64,000 nucleotides of DNA. Origin: Picochlorum sp. 'celeri' (taxonomy: Eukaryota; Chlorophyta; Trebouxiophyceae). Position 1 is the stretch's first letter. Each line of letters begins with the position of its first letter. The notes under the pieces are model-generated. The model had not been told where the DNA came from. It ran no database searches and saw only the letters and a program-made list of their open reading frames with translations. The stretch is taken from contig JAACMV010000004.1 in the NCBI GenBank assembly GCA_010909725.1, positions 372,001 to 436,000 of the forward strand, given 5' to 3'. The translations under genes and the position numbers were made by a program. Shown here piece after piece: positions 49,860-58,971 of the stretch.

Positions 49860-50552
49860 ATGTCGCTCTTTTCTTCTGGAAATGTGTCCCACATGACCAA
49901 GGTTCTGAGGAAAAAGACGGCAAAATCTGTCGATATATTCTTCCCAAAAGGTAAAAAATCATCTAAAGAAAGTGATCAATCAGAACCTGGCGCATCAGCG
50001 GAAGAAAGCCATACAAGGAGTCTTTCTGGGAAAGACACGACCAAGTCTTCTGCGTTGCTCCCTGTACAACAGCATGATCCTCATCCACACGATAGAAAAC
50101 CTCTTGGGAAAAAGGATCTAGTAGCAGCATTACCAGTGTATTTTCCTGAAGATGCAGTAGTCGCAGTCTTCCGGGAGCAAGGGGGTGTTTGCTTGAGTCA
50201 GAACTATAACCACCAGAACCATGTGGGCGACTTTGACAGTATTACGCGTAGTGTTGATGGAGGTGATCGGGATGAGGCTATTCGACAAGGGATTATGTTT
50301 CAAGGAAGGCGTTTTGAAGTATATAGATATCACCCACCTCTTGTCTATGGTCGGGTTGCGGGGGTGCCAACGAACGAGTCTGTGGGGATTGCTGTGATCA
50401 AGCACACCATCATTCACCATGATTGCTTGACTGAGGATGGTGAAGAGATTGACAAAGGAACGTATTGTTACATGGTGGTGACATATACATTGCCGGAGAC
50501 ATCCGCTAGAATCTTGACCCAGGCACTGTCATATTGCTCCAAGTTCCTCTAA
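49860..50552 (+). CDS. Profilin-fold-like protein with basic N-terminal extension
   Basis: 230 aa, single exon. The first ~80 residues are Lys/Ser-rich and disordered-looking. Residues ~85-230 follow a profilin-like pattern: AVVAVFREQGGVCLSQNYNH (first strand pair), IMFQGRRFEVYRYHPPLVYGRV (central sheet), SVGIAVIKHTIIHHD (the conserved V-x-K-T strand), and a C-terminal helix ILTQALSYCSKFL. Profilins bind actin and poly-proline. The match is by pattern only, with insertions, so this is a weak fold-level call; a roadblock/longin-type fold is the alternative. Its end overlaps the convergent pseudouridine synthase by 24 bp. Confidence 0.5.
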   Translation: MSLFSSGNVSHMTKVLRKKTAKSVDIFFPKGKKSSKESDQSEPGASAEESHTRSLSGKDTTKSSALLPVQQHDPHPHDRKPLGKKDLVAALPVYFPEDAVVAVFREQGGVCLSQNYNHQNHVGDFDSITRSVDGGDRDEAIRQGIMFQGRRFEVYRYHPPLVYGRVAGVPTNESVGIAVIKHTIIHHDCLTEDGEEIDKGTYCYMVVTYTLPETSARILTQALSYCSKFL

Positions 50553-51451
50553 GCTGCTTGTCAAGAGTGCATTGTGTTCAAACCATGTTGATGCGTGAAT
50601 AGTCTCGTCAGAGAACCATTCCTCATGAAATCGTCGTCGAAATGCTGCTGAGGTAAATATATCTCCCTCCTCCGGGGCACAGATGATGTTGATATCCTCA
50701 CCATGGAGCCTGAATCGTATTGCTGCTGCATGCAAGTATCCCCGCTCTGGGCTATGGGCACGTGTGCCATATCTTGAGTCCCCAAGTATGGCAGAGCCGA
50801 TAGATTTCATACTCACGCGTATTTGATGGGTTTTCCCCGTACTAGGTTTAAGTAGAAAAGAATATACAGGGGCTTCGGATTCCGTTACCACAAGTTTTGA
50901 CGAGACAAACGCCGTCATTGCTGGGTTGTCCATGCTTCGAGCAAGCTTGTACGATCCCCGTCTCGATTTCAGAATATCACCTCGAATTCTTCCCATCTTC
51001 TTTTTTGGTTTTCGATCAGAAATAGCAACATAATATCTGTATTGTATGTCATACAAGTCGAGTCTGTATATATATATGTATACATGTGAGCAAAGAAGAA
51101 ACATACTTGTGAACTGAATTTGATTCAAACAGAGCACCCATCTCTCCAGCAGCTTCCTTGGACTTTGCACACAAGAGCACACCCGATGTGATAGAATCCA
51201 GCCTGTTGACATAGACACAAGGTCGTCGTGAGAAGGCTCCGTGAAAACAGATTGTATACGATAGACGATACCCACCGATGTACCGGAAAGAGGTCAGTTA
51301 CTGACTGATCATGGAACCTCTCGTCCATCAGAACCTCTTTCATCGATTGAAAATACCCTTTTGATGTTTTTGATGAGTGAAATGATGCATTTGGATGCTT
51401 ATTCAGCGCAATAACATGCGCATTTTCGAAAATGACTCGCGGACTATGCAT
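50529..51451 (-). CDS. RluA-family pseudouridine synthase
   Basis: Exons 51276-51451, 51107-51202 and 50529-51036 (259 aa from ATG 51451). Donors are GTGGGT and GTATGT; both joins keep frame and rebuild conserved motifs. The first join recreates VHRLDSITSGVLLCAKS, containing the catalytic aspartate of the HRLD motif; the second gives HKYYVAISD. Later blocks are FLLKPSTGKTHQIRVSMKSIG, GDSRYG, and YLHAAAIRF. RluA-type enzymes isomerise uridines in rRNA or tRNA. No S4 domain. The frame stays open upstream of 51451 without an ATG, so a further 5' exon with a targeting peptide is possible. Confidence 0.87.
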
Positions 51452-51630
51452 GGATTCGTTTCGTATCAACCCTGACGATGGCCTTCGTAACGTTACATAT
51501 TCAGTTGAATCTTGATTAAATACAGATGAATAAAGTATCAGATTAACGACCTGTCCGTATCACGTCTTTTTCATGAAATAATAATGCGTTCTTGGTGGTG
51601 GAAAACAATGAACCCATGTCATGACCATCA

Positions 51631-52806
51631 TCACCATCGTCGTCGTCTTCCCCATGTATGTGTCCAATACGTCAAAACGTACGCATCTGGATACTCCTCA
51701 CGACATGTCTTTGTCACCTTTTCCGTGTGAATCTCCTTTGGCTTGCACTTTTCCCTGAATAATTCCCTCTTCTCTTTGCCCTCATATGCATGCCAATCAT
51801 CCACAAACACCTTGCCAGCCTTTACTATTGTAATTGTTGGGTCATCGCCTCGAATACTGTTCCACGCATCCAGAGCTTGTTTCAAAATTATAGGACCAGT
51901 GAGCTGCTCTGGTTGAATATACTCTTCTGGTCCCTTGGCAAACAGGAGCTCTTCAATCAGTGTGGTGAAAAAGATCCAGAATGGATGCCCTGGGCTAGAT
52001 GCAAACCATGCATTCTGCATCATACATCAATCATTATCTTCTATCAACTACATACAATGGAAAACAAGTGCACGCACCGGAATATTGTGAGAAAAGTCGA
52101 CATCTGTTGACATTTCAGCCAGATACACTGTATTGTCCGTCACCAATCTATCCATTGGCCTCAGGCACCATGTATCCAAATCAGCATACACACCTCCATA
52201 CTTGTGCATATACAATCCTCTGCACATATACATGCGTAGACACACGTGGTTCATGGATAATACCTATACCCCATGCATGTATACATCATGATGGTACGTG
52301 CCTGATCATATCTGCCCTGTTAATCGGATACGGCATTCCTTCATACGATTTCAAGAACTCGGGATAATACTTTTTGACAAACTTGTCATTATCGGCATCA
52401 GTCCAGAATCTATACTCCCAGGTGGGATTGAGTTTCTTCCAACTCTCTGACCTGCATCATACCATCATCTATCAAAACCTGATGACAGATCATCGCCATA
52501 TCAATCACCATACCATCTCTTAAAGTTTTCAGGAATATCCTTATTCTTCCATGACTGATGAATAATCTCAGGTACAGGCCCAGCCTCCCATGCCTCCCCA
52601 AGCAAACTCTTTCCATACGCCTCACACACCGCATCATTATCCAACTTTGCCACCCAGAATGAGATATCTCCAGACTTTGCCCTCCTCTTACAGCTTGCCA
52701 CATCCCATTGCACCTTGTATTGGTGCAATGTTGGCCCTCGCAGGAGGACCAGCCCGCCAGTCAACGCCAGCGCAACTGCGACGGCCAAGAACCTAAGCGA
52801 TAGCAT
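51631..52806 (-). CDS. Type II membrane glycosyltransferase with DXD motif
   Basis: Four exons: 52514-52806, 52302-52451, 52078-52219, 51631-52014 (322 aa). Residues 1-23 are a signal anchor (LRFLAVAVALALTGGLVLL). Family blocks: PEIIHQSWKNKDIPENFKRW, WEYRFWTDADNDKFV, and RADMIRGLYMHKYGGVYADLDTW with the metal-binding DLD. Later: NAWFASSPGHPFW, TGPIILKQAL, and a C-terminal HTWGR. This is the mannosyltransferase OCH1/capsular-polysaccharide-type family of the Golgi. The exon 2/3 join rebuilds RADMIR-GLYMHKYGG only if intron 2 begins GC (AG|GCACGT). Donor and acceptor sugars unknown. Confidence 0.88.
52220..52301 (-). other. GC-AG intron in the glycosyltransferase gene
   Basis: Minus-strand intron of 82 bp. 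The donor is AG|GCACGT (exon base 52302, intron base 52301) and the acceptor GTGCAG. Phase 2 joining restores the conserved family sequence RADMIRGLYMHKYGG. The nearest GT (GTACCA, 4 nt inside) gives phase 0 and no acceptor that keeps the frame. Confidence 0.75.
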
Positions 52807-53245
52807 TTTTATCAGCGTTCCTGCCAGGAATAATTAGATAATATCTATTGATGACCTATGAATCGCTCATAACCGACTCTGGAAGTACAATGAGCCACAC
52901 GTGTTTTCTTGAACAACGCAGCGTCGTTGATTGGGGATCTGTGACCCTGTATGACCAGATTGGACAATCTGGTTCTCTTCAAATGATATTATAGTACAGT
53001 TTAGTATGTATTAGATATCAATGGGGGACTATTACTATTGACCATGGGGAGAGTTCCACATCGCACAGTCCAAGCCATGTCTGGGGGGCATCCACATCAG
53101 CATGACTATGATCTTCTGGTGACGAGTCATGCCAGCATCATTCATGGCATGTTAATGCCACGAATATACAATACAACACAATATTGAGAGAAGCAAAAGA
53201 CACACGTGTTACAGGAAAAAGAAAAACTACATGATGTTTGAAAAA
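52807..53245. other. Intergenic with long inverted repeat
   Basis: 439 bp. It contains ACCAGATTG-GA-CAATCTGGT (52954-52973; 9-bp arms, 2-nt centre), which presents ATTGG/CAAT half-sites about 150 bp upstream of the glycosyltransferase ATG. No gene seen. Confidence 0.4.
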
Positions 53246-53652
53246 CTACAGCCCTGGGCTCTCTTTTGGAACATACACGAGCTGCTTTTCCTTGACAAAT
53301 GGCCTTCTAGATTCTGGATGTGATGCCGTTGTTAATGCACCGAGAGCTGCAAACGATAAGAGTCCTCCAGCCAGCCATGTCAGTGCATATCGCGGTGTCA
53401 CCTGTGTGTAGTCGTCCAGACAAGGTTCTGGCACAGTGGTCCCATCATCCCATGTCCTGCAAACCAAATGCAACCATATAGCCAAAATACAATCGTACAA
53501 CAAGAGTGTTATAAAACGTACATTTCATCCTGCTCCGCCAAAGGCTGAGAAGGTGGCTCTGGACGGGCCAAAGGTCCCCCACCTCCACCCCGAACAGCAA
53601 TAGCATTCCTTGCTTGCCGTGCACTTCTAGAGATGGCAACAATGGATTTCAT
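53246..53652 (-). CDS. Complex I subunit NDUFB8 (ASHI)-like
   Basis: Exons 53522-53652 and 53246-53456 (113 aa); the 65 bp intron is GTACGT...CAG, phase 2. The N terminus MKSIVAISRSARQARNAIAVRGG is a mitochondrial presequence. MTWDDGTTVPEPCLDDYTQV and YALTWLAGGLLSFAALG match plant and algal NDUFB8 (W-D-[ND]-G-T-x-x-P-E-P-C-[IL]-D, then a single membrane helix), an accessory subunit of the membrane arm of mitochondrial complex I. A second nuclear complex I gene (NDUFB3-like) lies at 29734. Confidence 0.85.
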
Positions 53653-54123
53653 TTCCCAATTTTTATATATATGTGATAGCAATCAATGTCTACGGTGCTA
53701 CGTCGTCGTTGAAATCGTTGCTCAAGGATTCATGAATGGCTCTCTGCGATAGACAGGTCGGTCTTGTTAAGCGTTACTGTTGTTATTATTAAAATACAAT
53801 TTTTTCGATTCTGTGAAGATGACGCGTAGGTTTCTTCTATGTATTGCCGAGAGGGAATCAGTCCCATCAAGGTTTTGGCTGTTTTAATGTTCTATTTATG
53901 AACAGATCGATCGATCGATCTCGAGAGAGCTGGCCATGCATGGTAGGTAGGCCTCATATATGGTAGATATATATCTTGAAAATAATCATCATCATGATAG
54001 GACACCAGTCTGTACATATGCATGTATAGTAGTTCACAGTGTTACCAACCTATAATGATAATAATGAAGAAACATCATGTATTGATGCAAAATGAAACAG
54101 GGCATTGTTGTTGTTGTTGTTGT
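53653..54123. other. Intergenic with simple repeats
   Basis: 471 bp. (GATC)n-like GATCGATCGATCGATC at 53906-53921, (TA)n at 53966-53973, ATCATCATCATGAT at 53986-53999, and (GTT)n at 54105-54124 running up to the stop of the next gene. I see no gene. Confidence 0.5.
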
Positions 54124-55729
54124 TCAGAAATCCCAGACGGCTTTGGCTCCTGCCAGTACTGTCCATGCCTCTCCTTGTCTAACTGCCACCATACCAGGGT
54201 GACATGACATTCCATTACCAAGATCGAATTCTGTCGAAAACTCGAGAGTATCGGGTCTCATGTCAACTGCATTTGATGATGTGTTGACCATGCTCTTTCC
54301 CATGCTGGCCACCCATCTGGCAAATCCATCAGCCACCTTGTCACCGACTGAAAGATTCCATGTCGTTGTATTTGCATTCATCATAGTTTTAGGAGAATCG
54401 CTTGCCATCCATCCATGGACGGCAAGATTCTGTCCCAGGGAGAGGGCAAAGCTGGTGCTCACCTCCACTGCGGGAGTGGCACCATTATTGGATACCCTGG
54501 AGGATGTCAAAAAGTCTGTGGCGTATCGAATCAGGTTGGACCCTTGATCTCCTTGTTGAGATTCTAATAAAGACATTCCAATCGATAGCGCTTTGGTTGG
54601 CGCAGCGAGAAGTTGCACCAGGGCCTTGTCATCCGCCTCCTCTCCTTCATTCTTGAAATACGCTCCAGTGAACCAGAGTCTCGATGAACTCAGCGTCGCT
54701 CCGACCACGGACCCTCGCCCCCTATCATGCAATAGAGGGTTTCCTTCTGAAGTCCCTGCTGTAAGTCCACGTCCAGAGAATGGATTCAGTGTGTATGTCA
54801 CATCATTCCCACGAGCACCAAATGGTGCAAACATGAGCCTGACATGTGGACTCAACCCAAATGAATACAAAACCTTTTGAAGATTAAATTGATCTCCTGA
54901 CGAACCGTCAATATCAACATCAGCGAGAATGAAATCTTTACCTTGCCGGAACTGCCCACGTGTCTGCAATGTCAATGACGTTCCCAACTGCATCCCAGTC
55001 TCAACCAGAGGATCCACAGAAGAGTCTGGATCGCCACCAGACCACAGCAGCCCCCCACCGAGAACAAGTCTTCCACCAACGGATCGCATCAAACCGCTCC
55101 CAGATCGCTGCACATCCACGTTCCTGTGCGCCCCTGACGACTCCTTGTGTGGAGAAGATACCCGAGAGGCATGCATCCCTGGAGCAGCATCCTCATCATC
55201 ACGTATGATACCCAATCGCTCCTCTACAGCAGTTAATCGCTGCCTCACATCAACATCCTTTTCAAACAACTCACGCACAAGGCGTTTCAATGCCTGGATA
55301 GGATCCCTACACAGTCCATAGATATTGTTGTTTCAATTGTTCAACATCCCTACACACTGCAGTGTCCACGTACGAGTCATACCCACGCTCTTCCTTCTTC
55401 TTCCTATCCCTCATCGCTTTAAAATAAAAGGATGGTATACCAAGGACCATCAAACCAAGTATAAATGAGATGGAATCGAATCGTCGTTTTGGTTCGTCGT
55501 CGTCGCCAAAGTCGTCCCTCCAAAAGTTTTCACTTCCACCTCCACCCCCTATTCCACCTCCACCTGGAGGACCTGCTCCATTGCATCGTATACGATTATG
55601 AATAGATGATTTTGATGGGAATGGAACTGAGGGAATCACTCTGATCACCCGAGCAGTCCCTCGAGGAAACACTCCCGCCTTGGGACCGAAAGAGACCGCC
55701 ACGTTTCCTCCTCTCGATATCCGATGCAT
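54124..55729 (-). CDS. Organelle membrane protein with beta-barrel-like C-terminal domain
   Basis: Exons 55374-55729 and 54124-55306 (512 aa); the 67 bp intron is GTACGT...TAG, phase 2 across a Ser codon. The N-terminal ~45 residues are Arg/Ser-rich with no acidic residues, a likely plastid or mitochondrial presequence. A Gly-rich linker, one membrane segment (SISFILGLMVLGIPSFYF) and a coiled helix (RLVRELFEKDVDVRQRLTAVEERL) follow. The last ~330 residues alternate hydrophobic/polar with Gly turns (GGRLVLGGGLLWSGG, LRLMFAPFGARGNDVTYTL region) and end AKAVWDF, an aromatic C terminus as in outer-membrane barrels. No family recognised. Start lies 47 bp after the upstream gene's stop. Confidence 0.65.
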
Positions 55730-55776
55730 CGCAATATATAAGGTATTATTACTATTGAATACTCAATGGCTCAATA

Positions 55777-57053
55777 TTACATACAGATGCAGGCGTGGCA
55801 TTGTTGCCAATCTTTTGTCATCCTGCTATTTTTATTCGGATTCTGCCTGCTCTGCTGTTGTTGTTGTTGTTGGGTCTTGTTCCCACGATTGCAATCCTCA
55901 TCATAGTATCTCCAAGACCCGTATCCATACACACGAGCCATGATGGTGGCAAGTCGAGGATCATGCTCTATCAATTGATCACGAGTCTTGATTCCAGACG
56001 TCACATCATCCCTCTTGGTTGCATGAAACCACGCCTGAGACATTTCAGCCCAGTACTCTTCTGGATTGGCCATCACATAGCTCTGTGGATCATACATATT
56101 GTTGCGAAGGGCAGCATAGTAGGCATCTTTGATACCACAGTACAAGTCTGTATCATTATATAGTCCCAGATTCATGACAGCATGGGCGAACTCGTGAACC
56201 AGTATAGACTCGTATGGATACCTGTCCTTTCCCACCACCCCAAGAATGTTGTCTTCTCCACAGCTGAGGACAGGACAGGCAACCGTCGCACCCAAACCGC
56301 GAGTATCATGTTCAAATGATCTTTTTGAACTGCCATGTGGTGGTGGCTCTATGTACTCTCCCCGCAGATGTGCATGTGCAGGTATATCAGTTGTTTTCTG
56401 ATCACGCCCAATGATGGCAACTTCCAACCCCAAGCACAGCATGGAATCAATCATATGAAGAGGGACAGATTCCAACATCCGATCTATAATCTCTATGGAT
56501 TTCTCTACCGCAGCATACTCGACTGCACGCACAAAGGAACATATAGGTATCCCATGCGCTGTGGCCCCTCGGCATGTGTACTGTCCCCACGCCTCATCCC
56601 GTGGACTCGGTAGACAGGAGTGTATATGATGCAGTGGCACCAAGGCATCATGGCTGGTTACTTCTACGACACACATGTCCTGGGCATCCGTGTATATAGA
56701 CACTGTGCTGTACGAATCCTGCGCACAAAATCTACCAATGACCTGTCCCTGAGGATACAGCCGTACCACCCACGAGTGATTCACATACGTCTCTGCACCA
56801 TTAGTATTAGGGGTAGTATTAGGGGTAATACTACTGATGATATAGCACGTATTCATACAAATTATGAAGAAGAAGAAGCAAAGGAAAAGAGAAAGAAAGC
56901 AAATGTTGCCGTACGTTGGGTATACACCTGCCCAGGGCAAATCCTTGTATACAGCCTCTCCCCTCCATCATGATGTATCCAGTACAATGCCACCCCTTGC
57001 CCATCCGTCACATTTGATACTCGCACCAGAGCATGATCAGCTCTCCCTCTCAT
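55777..57053 (-). CDS. VHL beta-domain fused to a HExxH zinc peptidase-like domain
   Basis: Exons 56915-57053 and 55777-56792 (384 aa from ATG 57053); the 122 bp intron is GTACGG...CAG, phase 1. Residues ~8-85 follow the von Hippel-Lindau beta-domain pattern: VRVSNVTDGQGVALYWIHHD, then ERLYTRICPGQVY, TYVNHSWVVRLYPQGQ and a closing strand. Residues ~100-345 contain SILVHEFAHAVMNLGL (HExxH) and, 65-70 residues later, NPEEYWAEMSQAWFH, whose Glu could be the third zinc ligand, as in gluzincins. A polyQ run and basic tail end the protein. Six or more Cys suggest an oxidising compartment, but no signal peptide is seen; a missing 5' exon is possible because the frame stays open upstream. Confidence 0.68.
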
Positions 57054-57447
57054 CTCTTGATCACTCCTCCTCACACTAACTCCAACAAGGGACGTCCCCT
57101 CTGCTCTGTTCTTCCTTTGTGCATATTATTTTCATCAGAGATATCTAGGGGTATATGCCCTGCCCGGCATGTATTTTTTTTTCTTCTCGTATTCAAACAA
57201 ATAATACCATTACTAGTATTAACCAAAATCATATCACACTATGAGGATGGAACAGAAGAAGGACACGTTTATTCTAGTTTTTCAACTTGCTTCTTCCGTG
57301 TTTGTAATATAAAAACTGCAGTCGTGGACCAACGTACCAGAGCACATGCTCTTCTCTTACAAAGACCAGTAATACCTAACTAATAATACACTCCAATCCA
57401 TACATGAATTAGAACATACGGAAGAATAGTCGATACACATCATCATC
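57054..57447. other. Divergent intergenic region
   Basis: 394 bp between the VHL-peptidase (minus) and the GH1 gene (plus). The frame of the former remains open for about 20 codons into it without an ATG. AT-rich sequence dominates; no clear palindromes were seen. Confidence 0.35.
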
Positions 57448-58885
57448 ATGGATCCATTTTATGTCGGGTTTGCCATGTCAGGTACGTGTCTAAGAAAATC
57501 CAACCAAGAAGGAACGATTATCAGCAATGCACTGCATCGTCTCATAATGACATACATAATCCATCCATCTCCATGCAGTGTATCAATGTAGCGGGGATGA
57601 AAAGGGATCGCCGTCGAATTGGGGACATTGGAATGACACATGGAAGACCATGTTTGGGAGAACAAAGATTGCAGGTGGTCGGACATGCGGTGAATCGAAC
57701 GATTTCTGGAATTTATACAAAGAGGATATAGATCGGGCTGCTGAGATGGGGTCGAATGCGTTTCGGTTGTCTTTGGAATGGAGCAGATTGCAGCCCAAGG
57801 GGCCTGGGCAGGATTTTGACTCCAAGGCAGTGTCTCGATTCCATGAGATTTTGGACTATTTGATAGAATCCAAGAAAATGGAGCCATTTGTCTCACTTCA
57901 TCACTATGTTCATCCGCAATGGTTTGAATCTCTGGGTGGGTTTACCAAACGGGATAATATTCGGTACTTTGTAGACTACTGCACAGCAGCGTATAAGGAG
58001 TTTGGGAGCAAGGTGAGGTTTTGGTGTACATTTAATGAGCCAGGGGTAGCTTCTTTTGCTGGATTTATACACGGATCGTTTCCCCCTGGGAAACTGATGA
58101 GGTTTCATGGGTATGGCATGCATCTGAGGAATATGCTCATTGCTCATACGGAAGCGTATGATGCGATAAAATCTCTTCCTGGTGCGTCTTCAAGCTCTAT
58201 AGGAATAGTTCATAATTGGTTTTGGTTTGAACCGGTCAAGCCTGGGTCGTGCTGCTGGTTCACGCCTCCATATGTCACATGCATGGCAAACCTGTTGAAT
58301 AGAATGTGGGGGAATGATATTTTAATACGGTACTTGAACACTGGTGAATTTGATTACAATCCCTTGTGGGGATTGTATGGTAGAATACAGTATACAAACC
58401 CTGGGGGCAAGCCAGGCTGCGACCATTTTGGGCTCAACTACTACTCCAGGGGACTCATGGATTGGAAGCTGGCAGCGAGTAAAAACCCAGGGGAGATGAT
58501 GACGGATATGCCGTATGCACTGTATGCAGAGGGTATCTTTAAAGCTCTTGAAGGGATTAGCGTGCTCAATATACCCATCTATATCACAGAAACAGGTGTT
58601 GCTGATTCTGGTGACTCTGTCCGTCCTGTCATGATTCAAACATACATGTCAGCCATTGAGCAGGCCATTCGTGCTGGACATGATATTCGAGGAGTGCTGT
58701 ATTGGTCCTTGGTAGATAATTTTGAGTGGGCATTCGGGTATACGATGAAATTTGGGATATACGAGTGGGATGCATCGTCTCAGCAACGACTCTGTCGTCA
58801 GAGCGGACAGTTGCTCAAGCATTGGTTTGAACGACTCGTCCAACTTTCTGCTGCACGACCAGTCCCTGCTGTGATGAATTCATAA
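57448..58885 (+). CDS. Glycoside hydrolase family 1 beta-glucosidase
   Basis: Exons 57448-57481 and 57579-58885 (446 aa); the 97 bp intron is GTACGT...CAG, phase 1. Exon 1 gives MDPFYVGFAMSV, the first strand of the GH1 barrel, so the tiny first exon is well supported. Acid/base Glu165 lies in CTFNEPG and nucleophile Glu349 in YITETGVAD. NAFRLSLEWSR, HYVHPQWFESLGG and YWSLVDNFEWAFGY are conserved GH1 blocks. The final block's FEWAFGY replaces the usual FEW..GY six-residue spacing normally. No signal peptide, so cytosolic. Substrate could be aryl-, oligo- or glycolipid-glucosides; not resolved. Confidence 0.93.
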
Positions 58886-58971
58886 ATACTAAAATTTTGT
58901 TATTTTACTATTTCTGAGAGAATTTCACCATCCATGGCGTTTTAATTCACTAGTTCACGAGAAGATTGTCA

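Noticed and set aside
53905..53921. GATCGATCGATCGATC run as an origin or methylation site
   Set aside because: It is a short simple repeat; nothing else supports an origin or special function.
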